The notes: generated by a model from the letters alone, not told the origin. Shown: positions 1-9,214, numbered from the stretch's first letter. The stretch is 64,000 nt of DNA from Cognatilysobacter segetis (GCF_004359965.1 NZ_SMRQ01000008.1:1-64000), one strand, 5' to 3'. Numbers and translations: made by a program.

Positions 1-1856
1 TCGGCCTTGCCGTCACCGTTGACGTCGCCCGCACCGGCGAGGTTCCAGCCGGCCGGCGGGCGGCTCGAGACCGACACCGGCGTGCCGAGGACGCCACCCG
101 CGGCACCCATCGAGACGTACACCGTCTGGCTGGCCACCGACATCACGTCGGCGAAGCCATCGCCGTTGAAGTCGCCGATCGCGATCGCGGACGTGCCCGC
201 CGGGAGCGAGCCACTGTTCTGACTCACTGCGAGGGTCGTGCCGTTCATCAGCCACGTGCCGAGCTGCCCGCCGGCCGTGTTCTGCCAGACGATGTCGGAC
301 ATGCCATCGCCATTGAGATCGCGCGCCACCTTGCGGACGGCCGGCGGCGTGTCCGCGACCTTGGCGGCGCGGAACGTCGCGATGGTCGGGATCGTCTGCG
401 TCAGCGTCCGCGCATTGTCCGCCTCGTTCTCGACGCCGCAGGCGAGCCCGCCGCACATGGTGGTGCGGGGATTGGAGAACACGCGATAGCTCGTCTGGCC
501 GGAATCGCCGTAGGCCATGACGGTGTAGAAGTTGCCATTGGTCGCGGTCGTCTTGTAACCGAACGAATACGTGAACGCGCCGTACTCGTTGTTCTGCAAC
601 GTGTTGTCCGAGCCCATGGAGGTGGCGCGGTCGTGCGCGGCGCCCATGTTGTGGCCAAGCTCGTGCGCGAGCGTCTCCTCGCGGCAGAAGTAGGTCTTGC
701 CGTCGGTGCCCTGGTCACGGCCGTCGCTGACGACGGAATAGCCGAAGTACTCGTCGCTCTGCGTGACCGTGTCGCGGCCGCCACCGATCAGCCAGGCGAT
801 GCCGCAGCCGTCGTGTTCCGGGTCGTAGAAGCGGCGCACCAGCGACACCACGTCCGCGCCGTACGTCTCGCGTGCCTGTCGCAGTGCGCTGAACGCCGCG
901 TTCGGCGTGGTCTGGCCACCGCCGGTGCCGGACTTGTAGCCCGTCAGCTCTTCAAGCGCGGTCGAATTGGAGTTGAGCTCGGTGTAGTTCACCGCCAGCG
1001 TCTTGACCAGGCGCACGCGCGCGGCCACCTGGCTGTTCACGTACGCCTGGTTGGTGATGTCCACCATGTTGTTCAATCGGGTCTGCGCCTGCGACTCGCC
1101 GCCGTAGTACGTGACGAAGCCGGGCGTGTAGCCGAGCACGAGATCCACCACGGTGTTGCCCTGCGCATCCAGCGCTGCGGCGGTGGCGCCTGCCGCGGAC
1201 GGCTGCGCACCCGACGTGCTGTCCAGGCCCTCCGCGCTCGGCGGCAGCAGCGCATCGGTTTCCGTCGGCCGCGTGGCGCGGTTCTCGATCGTCGCCAGCC
1301 GGACCGGATCGGTTTCGATCATCCACGCGACGCCGTCCTTGATCGTGAGACGCAGGGGCAGGCCCGCGCTCTGGCCGATGGTGCCGAAGGCGGCCTTGGC
1401 GCCGAAGGTGATGATCGCCTCCCGACCGCGCGCGCCATCGAGGGCGCCGACCCACGTCCAGTCCCCGTTTTCGTGCTCGACGTGACGCTCGTAGCGGAAA
1501 CGCAACTGTTCGCCGGAAGGCGAACGCAGGGAAAGCGTGCCGCCGATCGCCGCGCGCGCATGCGCTTCGCTGACATCCGCGCGATGCCAGGTATAGGCGC
1601 CGTCGTAGCGGACGACGGGCGTCGAGGGATAGGCGAGCAGATCGCCGCGGTCCGGCGTGGAGGCGAATCGATGCAGCGTGGCGAGCGCAGCGGGCCCACC
1701 CGCGAGGCCCGCGGTCGACCCCTGGACGGTTGCAGTCGGCATCGACCGCGCGGCGGCGGGCATGTCGTTCGCCTGCGAGGCCGACCCCTGCCGCTCGGAC
1801 GAACAGGCGGCCATCGCGAGCGCCGCGGCCAGAATCAGCGGAAAACGGAAGTTCAT
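1..1856 (-). CDS. Lipoprotein metzincin-type metallopeptidase with FG-GAP repeats (C-terminus cut by window edge)
   Basis: About 618 codons are visible and the frame is still open at base 1, so the C-terminus lies outside the window. The N-terminus is a lipoprotein signal (hydrophobic LILAAALAMAAC, lipobox Cys18). Residues 398-409 read HELGHNMGAAHD, the extended HExxHxxGxxHD zinc site of reprolysin-like (M12-type) metzincins, with Met404 inside it. After about residue 505 come calcium-binding-like FG-GAP/VCBS units with DxNGDG motifs (near residues 510, 560 and 613). The likely role is an exported or outer-membrane-anchored zinc protease. Such proteins are common T2SS clients in this family, and a T2SS lies in this window, but that link is inference. 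The ATG at 1856 was chosen because it gives the signal sequence. Confidence 0.88.
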   Translation of the reverse strand, partial: MNFRFPLILAAALAMAACSSERQGSASQANDMPAAARSMPTATVQGSTAGLAGGPAALATLHRFASTPDRGDLLAYPSTPVVRYDGAYTWHRADVSEAHARAAIGGTLSLRSPSGEQLRFRYERHVEHENGDWTWVGALDGARGREAIITFGAKAAFGTIGQSAGLPLRLTIKDGVAWMIETDPVRLATIENRATRPTETDALLPPSAEGLDSTSGAQPSAAGATAAALDAQGNTVVDLVLGYTPGFVTYYGGESQAQTRLNNMVDITNQAYVNSQVAARVRLVKTLAVNYTELNSNSTALEELTGYKSGTGGGQTTPNAAFSALRQARETYGADVVSLVRRFYDPEHDGCGIAWLIGGGRDTVTQSDEYFGYSVVSDGRDQGTDGKTYFCREETLAHELGHNMGAAHDRATSMGSDNTLQNNEYGAFTYSFGYKTTATNGNFYTVMAYGDSGQTSYRVFSNPRTTMCGGLACGVENEADNARTLTQTIPTIATFRAAKVADTPPAVRKVARDLNGDGMSDIVWQNTAGGQLGTWLMNGTTLAVSQNSGSLPAGTSAIAIGDFNGDGFADVMSVASQTVYVSMGAAGGVLGTPVSVSSRPPAGWNLAGAGDVNGDGKA

Positions 1857-1995
1857 GGATCACCCCACCCCTAAGCTACGGGTGATGGTGAGGTGAACCC
1901 GGCGCGGGTGCAATCGGATCCCATCCACAATCCGCGTATTCCGGCGCGTTTTCCGCTGCCGCTCATCGCGTGTTAACCGAACGCCGCCGCCCCGT

Positions 1996-3420
1996 TCAGG
2001 AACGTCCGTACACGTCCTCCAGCCGGACGATGTCGTCCTCGCCCAGATAAGCGCCGGACTGCACCTCGATGAGTTCCACCGGCTCGCTTCCGCGGTTGCG
2101 CAGCCGGTGCACGCTGCCCTGCGGAATGAAGGTGCTCTCGTTGGCGCGCAGGTCGAACACGCGATCGTCGCAGGTGACTTCCGCCACGCCCGAGACGACG
2201 ATCCAGTGCTCGGCCCGACGCGAATGCTTCTGCAGGCTCAGCGCCGCGCCCGGCTTGACCACGATGCGCTTGACCTGGAAGCCCGGGCCGACCGCGAGCG
2301 AGTCGTAGCTGCCCCACGGGCGATAGACCTTGCGGTGCACGAGATGCTCCGTGCGGCCCGCGGCCTTGAGGCGGTCGACCAGCAGCTTGACGTCCTGGAC
2401 GCGATCCTTGCGCGCCACCAGCGTCGCGTCGGGCGTGTCCGCGATGACCAGGTCCTCGACGCCGAGCGTCGCGATCATGCGGCGCTCGGAGGCGCGCACG
2501 AGGCAGCCGCGACTGTCGACCGCGATCACGTCGCCGTCGAGCCGGTTGTCGTCGGCATCGCGCTGCGCGACCGACCACAGCGCCGACCACGAGCCGATGT
2601 CGCTCCAGCCGCAACTGACCGGTACCACCGCCGCGCGATCGGTCTTCTCCATCACGGCGTAGTCGATCGAGTCGCTCGGGCCGCGCGCGAACGCCTCCGC
2701 GTCGATGCGGATGAAGTCGAGGTCGGCCTGTGCGCTGGCGTACGCCTCGCGCGCCGCGGCCGCGATCGCCGGCGCATGACGCTCGAGCTCCTCGAGGTAG
2801 CGCGTCGCACGGAACAGGAACATGCCGGAATTCCACGAATATCCGCCATGCTCGAGGTACGCCCCCGCGGTCGCGAGATCGGGCTTCTCGACGAAGCGCT
2901 CCACCGCGAAGCCGGCGCCGTCCAGTGGCGCGCCGCGCAGGATGTAGCCGTACCCGGTCTCGGCGTAGTCGGGCCGGATGCCGAAGGTGACCAGCCACCC
3001 GGCGTCGGCGAGGCCGACCGCATGGGCGACCGCGTCGCGGAACGCAGACTCGTCCTCGATCAGGTGGTCGGCCGGCAGCACCAGCATCAACGCGTCCGGA
3101 TCGCGCGCGGCCAGGTGCGAGGCCGCCAGCGCGATCGCGGGCGCCGTGTTGCGCGCCGCGGGCTCCAGCAGGATGCCGCCGTTGCCGAGGCCGACCGCCT
3201 GCAGCTGTTCGCCGACCATGAAGCGGTGGTCGTCCGCGCAGACCGTGACCGGCGCGGCCGCGCCGGGCAGCCGGCTCGCGCGCAGGAGCGTCTCCTGGTA
3301 GAGCGAGCGGTCGCCGACCAGGGCGAGGAACTGCTTGGGCTGGTTCTGGCGCGACAGCGGCCACAGCCGCGTACCGCTGCCACCGCTCAGCACGACGGGA
3401 TGCAGCATCGGTTCGTCCAC
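1996..3420 (-). CDS. manC: Mannose-1-phosphate guanylyltransferase / mannose-6-phosphate isomerase (bifunctional)
   Basis: The protein has 474 aa, the usual size of XanB/ManC/CpsB type II enzymes. The N-terminal nucleotidyltransferase domain opens with the pyrophosphorylase signature LSGGSGTRLWPLSR (residues 10-23) and contains FVEKPD. The last ~120 residues form the cupin phosphomannose isomerase domain (QKHSRRAEHW). It makes GDP-mannose from mannose-6-P and GTP, and isomerizes fructose-6-P. The product would feed exopolysaccharide or LPS sugars, which fits the glycosyltransferase clusters nearby. An alternative start is the internal ATG at 3408, just before the HPVVLSGG sequence. It is divergent from etfB across 111 bases. 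Confidence 0.95.
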   Translation of the reverse strand: MDEPMLHPVVLSGGSGTRLWPLSRQNQPKQFLALVGDRSLYQETLLRASRLPGAAAPVTVCADDHRFMVGEQLQAVGLGNGGILLEPAARNTAPAIALAASHLAARDPDALMLVLPADHLIEDESAFRDAVAHAVGLADAGWLVTFGIRPDYAETGYGYILRGAPLDGAGFAVERFVEKPDLATAGAYLEHGGYSWNSGMFLFRATRYLEELERHAPAIAAAAREAYASAQADLDFIRIDAEAFARGPSDSIDYAVMEKTDRAAVVPVSCGWSDIGSWSALWSVAQRDADDNRLDGDVIAVDSRGCLVRASERRMIATLGVEDLVIADTPDATLVARKDRVQDVKLLVDRLKAAGRTEHLVHRKVYRPWGSYDSLAVGPGFQVKRIVVKPGAALSLQKHSRRAEHWIVVSGVAEVTCDDRVFDLRANESTFIPQGSVHRLRNRGSEPVELIEVQSGAYLGEDDIVRLEDVYGRS

Positions 3421-3478
3421 AGGGAAGGCCGCGACAGGATACGCCGGTCGCCCCTCACGCCCGGCAGGCGCAGTCGGC

Positions 3479-3484
3479 TAAAAT
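3479..3484 (+). promoter_or_regulatory. Possible -10 box for etfB-etfA-galE
   Basis: TAAAAT lies 48 bases before the etfB ATG in the 111-bp divergent region with manC. No convincing -35 was found at 16-18 bp spacing, so this is a weak call. Confidence 0.3.
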
Positions 3485-3531
3485 CGGCCGCCTCCAGCGC
3501 GCGCCGCGCGCCCGACACGGAATTCCACCCG

Positions 3532-4284
3532 ATGAAGATCCTCGTCGCCTACAAGCGCGTGGTGGACTACAACGTCCGCATCCAGGTCAAGCCCGACGGC
3601 ACCGGCGTCGTCACCGAGGGCGTCAAGCTCTCGCCGAACCCGTTCGACGAGATCGCGCTCGAAGAAGCACTGCGCCTGCGCGACAAGGGCATCGCGACCG
3701 AGGTCGTGGTCGCCACCATCGCCCCGGCCGACGCCCAGCCGCACCTGCGCAACGGCCTCGCGATGGGCGCGAACCGCGCGATCCACGTGGTGGTCGACGC
3801 CGGCACGGACGTGCAGCCGCTCACCGCGGCGCGGGCGCTGCTCAAGCTGGTCGAGCGCGAGCAGCCCGACCTCGTCATCCTCGGCAAGCAGGCGATCGAC
3901 GACGACGCCAGCCAGACCGGCCAGATGCTGGCCACGCTGTGGGGCCGTCCGCAGGCGACCTTCGCCTCCAAGCTCGACGTCGCCGACGGCAAGGCCACCG
4001 TGGTGCGCGAGGTCGACGCCGGCCTCGAGACGCTCGAGGTCGACCTGCCGGCGGTGGTCACCACCGACCTGCGCCTCAACGAGCCGCGCTTCATCAAGCT
4101 GCCCGACATCATGAAGGCCAAGAGCAAGCCGCTCGAGACGCTGCCCTTCGCCGACCTGGGCGTCGACGCGGGCGCGGGCCTGACGACGACGTCGTTCGCG
4201 CCGCCGGCCAAGCGCTCGAAGGGCATCATGGTCAAGGACGCCGCCGAGCTCATCGCGACACTGAAGCAGCGCGGCCTGCTGTAA
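3532..4284 (+). CDS. etfB: Electron transfer flavoprotein beta subunit
   Basis: The protein has 250 aa, typical of EtfB. It begins MKILVAYKRVVDYN and contains the ETF-beta region with NPFDEIALEEALRLRD near residue 37. EtfB binds AMP and, with EtfA, carries electrons from acyl-CoA and other dehydrogenases to ETF-ubiquinone oxidoreductase. The ATG at 3532 was chosen over a long upstream read-through that is antisense to manC. etfA follows 84 bases later. The pair, plus galE, forms one plus-strand unit. Confidence 0.96.
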   Translation: MKILVAYKRVVDYNVRIQVKPDGTGVVTEGVKLSPNPFDEIALEEALRLRDKGIATEVVVATIAPADAQPHLRNGLAMGANRAIHVVVDAGTDVQPLTAARALLKLVEREQPDLVILGKQAIDDDASQTGQMLATLWGRPQATFASKLDVADGKATVVREVDAGLETLEVDLPAVVTTDLRLNEPRFIKLPDIMKAKSKPLETLPFADLGVDAGAGLTTTSFAPPAKRSKGIMVKDAAELIATLKQRGLL

Positions 4285-4368
4285 CGCATCGCCGGCGGAC
4301 CGCGCTGCGCGCGACCGCCCGGCACGTCGGTTCCCGCACGCGGGAACACCGAAACCGAGGAGACAACG

Positions 4369-5307
4369 ATGTCCAAGGTCCTGATCGTCGCCGAGCACCT
4401 GGGCGGCCACCTCAACGCCTCCACCGCCAAGTGCGTCACCGCCGCGAAGGCGCTGTCGCCCGAGTCGATCGACGTCGTCGTGCTCGCCGACGACGCGTCG
4501 GCGGTCGCCGCCGAGGCGGCGAAGCTCGCGGGCGTCACCCGGGTGCTCACCGTGTCGAACCCCGCGAACGCGCACGCGATCGCGCAGGTGCTCGCGCCGC
4601 AGGTCGCGCAGCTCGCCGCGGGCTACACGCACGTGTTCGGGCCCAGCACCACGTTCGGCAAGGACCTGATGCCCTGCGTCGCCGCGCTGCTGAACGCGCC
4701 GCAGGTGTCGGACGCGATGGCCGTCGACGGCCCGCGAACGTTCAAGCGGCCGATCTACGCCGGCAACGCGATCGTGACGGTGGAGGTCCCGGAGGGCGTG
4801 GTCGTCGTCGCGACGATCCGCACGGCCTCCTTCGCCGAGATCGCGCGCGACGGCAACGCGGCCGTCGAGGCGGTGAATGTCGATGCCGCGCTGCCGGCGC
4901 ACACGCGTTTCGTCGGCCTCGCCGCGGGCTCCAGCGACCGCCCCGACCTGCAGAGCGCCAAGCGCGTCGTCTCGGGCGGCCGCGGCGTCGGCTCGGCGGA
5001 GAACTTCAGGATCGTCTACGAGCTGGCCGACAAGCTCGGCGCCGCCGTCGGCGCCTCGCGCGCAGCGGTCGACGCGGGCTACGTGCCGAACGAGATGCAG
5101 GTCGGCCAGACCGGCAAGATCATCGCGCCCGAGCTCTACATCGCCGTCGGCATTTCCGGCGCGATCCAGCATCTGACCGGCATCAAGGACGCCGGCACGA
5201 TCGTCGCGATCAACAAGGACCCGGATTCGGCGATCTTCGAGATCGCGGATATCGGGCTGGTGGGGGATCTGTTCCAGATTCTCCCGGAGGTCGCGGCAGC
5301 TCTCTGA
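4369..5307 (+). CDS. etfA: Electron transfer flavoprotein alpha subunit
   Basis: The protein has 312 aa. The C-terminal FAD domain shows SGGRGVGSAENF and the ETF-alpha signature around LYIAVGISGAIQH (near residue 260). It forms the FAD-containing heterodimer with EtfB. A GAGGAG-like ribosome site lies just before the ATG at 4369 (accgaggagacaacg). It ends two bases before the galE start, so galE is probably co-transcribed with it. Confidence 0.96.
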   Translation: MSKVLIVAEHLGGHLNASTAKCVTAAKALSPESIDVVVLADDASAVAAEAAKLAGVTRVLTVSNPANAHAIAQVLAPQVAQLAAGYTHVFGPSTTFGKDLMPCVAALLNAPQVSDAMAVDGPRTFKRPIYAGNAIVTVEVPEGVVVVATIRTASFAEIARDGNAAVEAVNVDAALPAHTRFVGLAAGSSDRPDLQSAKRVVSGGRGVGSAENFRIVYELADKLGAAVGASRAAVDAGYVPNEMQVGQTGKIIAPELYIAVGISGAIQHLTGIKDAGTIVAINKDPDSAIFEIADIGLVGDLFQILPEVAAAL

Positions 5308-5309
5308 CG

Positions 5310-6317
5310 ATGCGGATTCTCGTCACCGGAGGCACCGGGTACATCGGCTCGCATACCTGCGTGGAGCTGCTGGAGCGCGGTCACGACGTCGTCGTCCTGG
5401 ACAACCTGGTGAACAGCCACCGCTCGGTCCTCGACCACGTCTCGGCGGTCGCGGGCCGCGCTCCGGTGTTCGTGGAAGCCGACGTGCGCGACGCCGGCCG
5501 GGTGGCGGACGTGCTCTCCGCATATCGGATCGAGGCCGTGCTGCACTTCGCTGCCCTGAAGGCGGTCGGCGAATCCTGGAGCTATCCGCTCGAGTACTAC
5601 GACACCAACGTGGGTGGCACGCTGGCGCTTCTCGGCGCCATGCGCACGTCGGGCGTCTCGACGCTCGTCTTCAGTTCGACGGCGACCGTTTACGGCGAAC
5701 CCGACCACTGCCCCGTCGGCGAGGATGCGCCCCGCGTGGGCGTCAATCCTTACGGTCGCACGAAGTTGATGGTCGAGCATGCGCTCGAAGACCTCGACCG
5801 CGCGTGGCCGGAACTGCGCGTGGCCGTGCTGCGCTATTTCAATCCCGTCGGTGCGCACCCGTCGGGGCAGCTGGGCGAGGATCCGCGCGGCACCCCCAAC
5901 AACCTCATGCCGCTGGTCGCGCTGGCGGCTGCCGGCCACCTCGAACGGCTGCAGGTGTTCGGCGACGATTACCCCACGCCCGACGGAACCGGCGTCCGCG
6001 ACTACATCCACGTGGTCGACCTCGCGCAAGCGCACGTGGAAGCCCTCGGACACCTCGTGCGCGCAGGTGAATCGATCACGCTCAACCTCGGCACCGGTCG
6101 CGGTTACAGCGTGCTTGAAGTGATTCGCGCGTTCGAGCGCGCGTCCGGGCGTGTCGTCCCGTACGAGGTGGTTGCGCGTCGTCCGGGTGACGCCGCCCGC
6201 AGCTACGCCGACCCGACGCGCGCGAACGCGCTCCTTGGCTGGAAAGCACGCCTCGGGCTCGACGCGATGTGCGAAGACGCGTGGCGGTGGAGGCAGCACC
6301 TCGACGCGCTGCAGTGA
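5310..6317 (+). CDS. galE: UDP-glucose 4-epimerase
   Basis: The protein has 335 aa (E. coli GalE 338). It starts with the Rossmann NAD motif TGGTGYIGSH and contains FSSTATVYG and the catalytic YGRTK (YxxxK) of extended short-chain dehydrogenases. It interconverts UDP-glucose and UDP-galactose, supplying galactosyl donors for surface glycans. The ATG lies two bases after the etfA stop, with no separate promoter visible. Its tail converges on the minus-strand glycan gene train that begins at 6322. Confidence 0.94.
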   Translation: MRILVTGGTGYIGSHTCVELLERGHDVVVLDNLVNSHRSVLDHVSAVAGRAPVFVEADVRDAGRVADVLSAYRIEAVLHFAALKAVGESWSYPLEYYDTNVGGTLALLGAMRTSGVSTLVFSSTATVYGEPDHCPVGEDAPRVGVNPYGRTKLMVEHALEDLDRAWPELRVAVLRYFNPVGAHPSGQLGEDPRGTPNNLMPLVALAAAGHLERLQVFGDDYPTPDGTGVRDYIHVVDLAQAHVEALGHLVRAGESITLNLGTGRGYSVLEVIRAFERASGRVVPYEVVARRPGDAARSYADPTRANALLGWKARLGLDAMCEDAWRWRQHLDALQ

Positions 6318-6321
6318 AGCG

Positions 6322-6918
6322 TCACCGCGCGGTGGACTGGAATACCGCGTGCAGCTCGTTGTAGACGAACACGTCGCCCGCGCGCCGGAATGGAAACGGG
6401 AAGTAGAAGCTGCGGCGGATGGACCAGTGTTGGTCCTGCGCCCGGTCCAGCATCGCCGCATCGACGAACACCCGATGCGTCGAATCGATCTTGAACCCTG
6501 CGCGCCCCGGAACGATGACCAGGATCCGTTCGATCTTCAGGCGACGCGCCGCTTCGAGCAGCTGGCGCAACACATCGAGCGGCTCGTCGAGATGCTCCAG
6601 CACGTGGCTGATCACCATCGACCGCAAGCCCTCGTTGCCATCGAGCAGGGACAGGCTCCAACCGTCCTGGAAGCCGTCGTAGAAATCGACGGGCAACCCG
6701 TTCGAGCGGCAATACTCGACCGTCGCCTTGTTGTATTCGAGTCCGCGCGATCCCGCGGGCAGGTAACCGAGCAGTTCACCGACGCCGCAGCCGAAGTCGA
6801 GGGTCGGCCCCTCGACCTGCGCCGCGGCACGCTTCAGGTAGATCCGCCGCACATACTTGCGCAGCGCGCTCCGGTCGGCTTGATAGCGGGTGTAGTCCGA
6901 ATCGAATTCAGTCGCCAA
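6322..6918 (-). CDS. Class I SAM-dependent methyltransferase
   Basis: The protein has 198 aa from a TTG start. That start was chosen because a textbook AAGGAGG lies 6 bases upstream; an in-frame ATG at 6960 would add 14 basic residues and overlap the DUF2304 gene by 53 bases. Motif I is LDFGCGVGELLGYL, followed by a VISHVLEHLDEP-like motif II, typical of Methyltransf_11/23 enzymes in glycan clusters. The substrate is unknown, perhaps a lipid-linked or polymer sugar. It is the last gene of the minus-strand glycan train and its end converges on galE. Confidence 0.85.
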   Translation of the reverse strand: MATEFDSDYTRYQADRSALRKYVRRIYLKRAAAQVEGPTLDFGCGVGELLGYLPAGSRGLEYNKATVEYCRSNGLPVDFYDGFQDGWSLSLLDGNEGLRSMVISHVLEHLDEPLDVLRQLLEAARRLKIERILVIVPGRAGFKIDSTHRVFVDAAMLDRAQDQHWSIRRSFYFPFPFRRAGDVFVYNELHAVFQSTAR

Positions 6919-7282
6919 GGCCGCCTCCTTCCGTCGGGCGCGCCGTCGGAACTTCTTCACGATCCTTCGGCATGCGCACGGTCGACATCGAGATGTGGCG
7001 CGCGAGGTCGGTGATCGACTGATGCAACTCGCGCTGTTTCAGGGCGAGGTTGAGCAGCATCACGAAGCTCGTCGCGCTGTAGCAGTACAGCACGAGGTCG
7101 GCGCCGCGCGTGACCCCGGACATGCCCGCGATCCGGTCGGCGACCGCCGGAAACCAGACGAGGAACATGCCTGCCAGGCTGATGCCGATCAGCGAGAGCC
7201 CGACGAGTTTCGAGCGCCGCCATTCGCGCAGCCCGTAGGCGATGACGAGGAGACCGAACGCGGAAAGTAGATACCGGATCAC
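6908..7282 (-). CDS. DUF2304 small membrane protein
   Basis: The protein has 124 aa with three hydrophobic segments (start YLLSAFGLLVIAYGL, then LVGLSLIGISLAGMFLVW, then a region near LVLYCYSATSFVMLL), followed by a polar tail. Its GTG start overlaps the stop of the upstream GT2 gene (GTGA). DUF2304 proteins are often found beside GT2 polyprenyl-phosphate sugar synthases and may anchor them to the membrane. That role is inferred from the pairing, not proven by sequence. Confidence 0.85.
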   Translation of the reverse strand: MIRYLLSAFGLLVIAYGLREWRRSKLVGLSLIGISLAGMFLVWFPAVADRIAGMSGVTRGADLVLYCYSATSFVMLLNLALKQRELHQSITDLARHISMSTVRMPKDREEVPTARPTEGGGLGD

Positions 7283-7971
7283 TTGCGGATCCTCGCCAGA
7301 AGCAGGTCGAGCAGGATATTGAAGGCACCGAAACCCGATTGCCCCTTCGCCATGGAGTAGTCGGTGTAGCGGATGATCACCGGCGCCTCGACGTAGGTGA
7401 AGCCGTGGCGCGCGATCTCTTCCAGGATTTCGGAAGCGTGGGCCATCCGGTTCTGGCGGATGCGGATCGTCGCCGCCGCGTCCGACCGCAGTACGCGAAG
7501 CCCGTTGTGCGCGTCCGTCACCCGCAAACCGGTGGTGATCCGCGTGAACACCGTCGCGGCCTTCAACAGCAGGCGCCGGCTGGCGCGGATGTTTTCGGCG
7601 CTGCCGAGGAACCGGCTTCCGAGCGCCACCTGCGCACCCTGCTCGTGCAGGCGCCGCAGCATTTCGGCTGCGTCCTCCGGACGGTGCTGGCCGTCCGCGT
7701 CGAAGGTGACCACGTGATCGAAGCCCGCCCGGCAGGCCCACGCGATACCCGTCTGCAGCGCCGCGCCCTGTCCGAGGTTGATGGGATGAGTGAGGACCGT
7801 GGCGCCAGCGGCGAGCGCGCGTTCGCCCGTGTCGTCCCTCGATCCGTCGTCTACGACCACCACGTGCGGGAAAAGCCGCATCGCGTCCACGACGACGCCG
7901 TGGATCATCGCCGCTTCGTTGTACGCGGCAATTACGACAGCCGCTCGCTCGTTGAGTATCGACGCCGCCAT
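7279..7971 (-). CDS. GT2 glycosyltransferase, polyprenyl-phosphate sugar synthase-like
   Basis: The protein has 230 aa. It shows GT-A motifs VVIAAYNEA, VVVVDDGSRDDT, NLGQGAALQTG and the metal-binding FDADGQHRPED (DxD), then LGSRF, the pattern of the DPM1/ArnC-like GT2 branch. It likely loads a sugar from an NDP donor onto undecaprenyl phosphate at the inner leaflet. It has no long C-terminal membrane domain, and the overlapping DUF2304 gene may supply one. The ATG at 7971 was preferred because the extra upstream frame has no GT motif. Confidence 0.9.
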   Translation of the reverse strand: MAASILNERAAVVIAAYNEAAMIHGVVVDAMRLFPHVVVVDDGSRDDTGERALAAGATVLTHPINLGQGAALQTGIAWACRAGFDHVVTFDADGQHRPEDAAEMLRRLHEQGAQVALGSRFLGSAENIRASRRLLLKAATVFTRITTGLRVTDAHNGLRVLRSDAAATIRIRQNRMAHASEILEEIARHGFTYVEAPVIIRYTDYSMAKGQSGFGAFNILLDLLLARIRK

Positions 7972-8000
7972 GACCTCGCCTCCTCCACCGGCTCCAGGGC

Positions 8001-8372
8001 TCACTTCTGCGTTGCCACGAAAAGCACGCCCGTCGAGATCATCAGGATGCCCGCCCACTGCAGCGAGCTCAGCCGCTCGCCGTAGAAGTACCAGCCCGCG
8101 AACGCGGTGATGGTGTACACCATCGCTCCGCTGATCGCGAAGGACACGGCGAGCTTCTCGCGCGTCAGCACGAAGAACCAGGTGACGTAGCCGGCGACCT
8201 GCAGGACCAGCGCGAGCCAGACCAGCGGATTGAGCGCCGCGCCCAGCACGAAGTCCACGGGACCGTGCGCCAGCGCGACCTTCATGGCCGGCATGTTGAC
8301 CGCCTTCTTGAGGATCATCTGTGCCACCAGCGTGCACAGCGTGGTGGTCGCGATCAGAACGTAGGTCAGCAC
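8001..8372 (-). CDS. SMR/EamA-type four-helix transporter, ArnE/F-like flippase candidate
   Basis: The protein has 123 aa with four predicted helices (start LIATTTLCTLVAQMILKK; end WAGILMISTGVLFVA) and the GWYFYGERLS stretch typical of DMT-family single-domain transporters. Its size matches ArnE/ArnF, which flip lipid-linked aminoarabinose. Between two GT2 genes, a role in flipping a polyprenyl-phosphate sugar is the best inference. The GTG start shares one base with the stop of the upstream GT2 gene. A drug-efflux SMR role is less likely here. Confidence 0.82.
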   Translation of the reverse strand: MLTYVLIATTTLCTLVAQMILKKAVNMPAMKVALAHGPVDFVLGAALNPLVWLALVLQVAGYVTWFFVLTREKLAVSFAISGAMVYTITAFAGWYFYGERLSSLQWAGILMISTGVLFVATQK

Positions 8373-9214
8373 TAGATGTATCCCTGGTAGGAGCGTCGGT
8401 ACAGGCGACCGAGGAGGACGGCCACGGGTTCGGGCCACAGGGCCCGGAAGACCATCAGGTCCTCGCGCGCCCGACTGCCGTCGTCGAGGCATCGCGCGGT
8501 TTCGCTCGAGGTGTGTACGCGATGGTCCATCAGCTGCCCGGGCACGCGGGTCACGCGTCCGGCGGCCGACAGGTCGAGCCACGCCAGCCAGTCCATGTTC
8601 GTGCGCAGGTCTTCGCGGAAGCGGAATCCGGGAGCCACGGCCCGGTTGATGCTGACCGCGGGGCAGACCACGGGATTTCCGAACCCGAACAGCATGCGTC
8701 GCGCCAGCGGCCCGGCAATGGACCGCCGGCCCAGGAACGCCAAGGCCACCATCAGCCGTTTGACGCGCGCATTGGAGCCGGATGCACGACGCTCGCCGCT
8801 CTCGCTGATCTCGCCGGCGTCGCAGAAGTACATCGCGGACCCCGGCGCCCGCGAATGGGCATCGAGCAGCGCGGCAACGAAGCGGGCGTCGTAGACGTCG
8901 TCCTGGTGCGCGATCGTGACCAGCGGGGTCTCGGCGGCATCGAGCGCTGCATTCCAGTCCCGCCCGATCCCGCCATTGGGCCCGTGCACCACGAGGCGCG
9001 CGCCGAAGGCGCGGCAGGTCGCGTCCAGCCCGTCGAACGGCGTCGACGTGGCCACGACCACGCGCCCCGGCGCGGTCTGACCGGCCAGCGACTGCAGGCA
9101 GGCCTCGAGATGCGGCGATCGGCCGTATGCAGGCACGACGAAGGTATGTTGCGGGCCCGCGGCCGAAGCCGCACCCGCGGCGCGCCCGCCGGCTGCGCCG
9201 GATTCGCGGCTCAC
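8372..9214 (-). CDS. GT2 family glycosyltransferase
   Basis: The protein has 280 aa. The GT-A fold shows TFVVPAYGRSPHLEACLQSL near residue 20, GRDWNAALDAAETPLVTIAHQDDVY (metal-binding region with QDD instead of DxD) near residue 85, and a later NMDWLAWLDLS segment. It probably adds a sugar to a surface glycan intermediate. The GTG start overlaps the stop of the membrane protein gene upstream (GTGA), so translation is probably coupled. The acceptor and donor cannot be told from sequence. Confidence 0.85.
   Translation of the reverse strand: MSRESGAAGGRAAGAASAAGPQHTFVVPAYGRSPHLEACLQSLAGQTAPGRVVVATSTPFDGLDATCRAFGARLVVHGPNGGIGRDWNAALDAAETPLVTIAHQDDVYDARFVAALLDAHSRAPGSAMYFCDAGEISESGERRASGSNARVKRLMVALAFLGRRSIAGPLARRMLFGFGNPVVCPAVSINRAVAPGFRFREDLRTNMDWLAWLDLSAAGRVTRVPGQLMDHRVHTSSETARCLDDGSRAREDLMVFRALWPEPVAVLLGRLYRRSYQGYI

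Noticed and set aside
952-1863. 303-codon minus-strand frame overlapping the metallopeptidase N-terminus
   Set aside because: The frame with the lipobox, HExxH site and FG-GAP repeats is the real one. This frame is Arg-rich and ends without any domain.
2107-4284. 725-codon plus-strand frame covering manC antisense and etfB
   Set aside because: Only the last 250 codons encode EtfB. The part opposite manC has no recognisable protein features.
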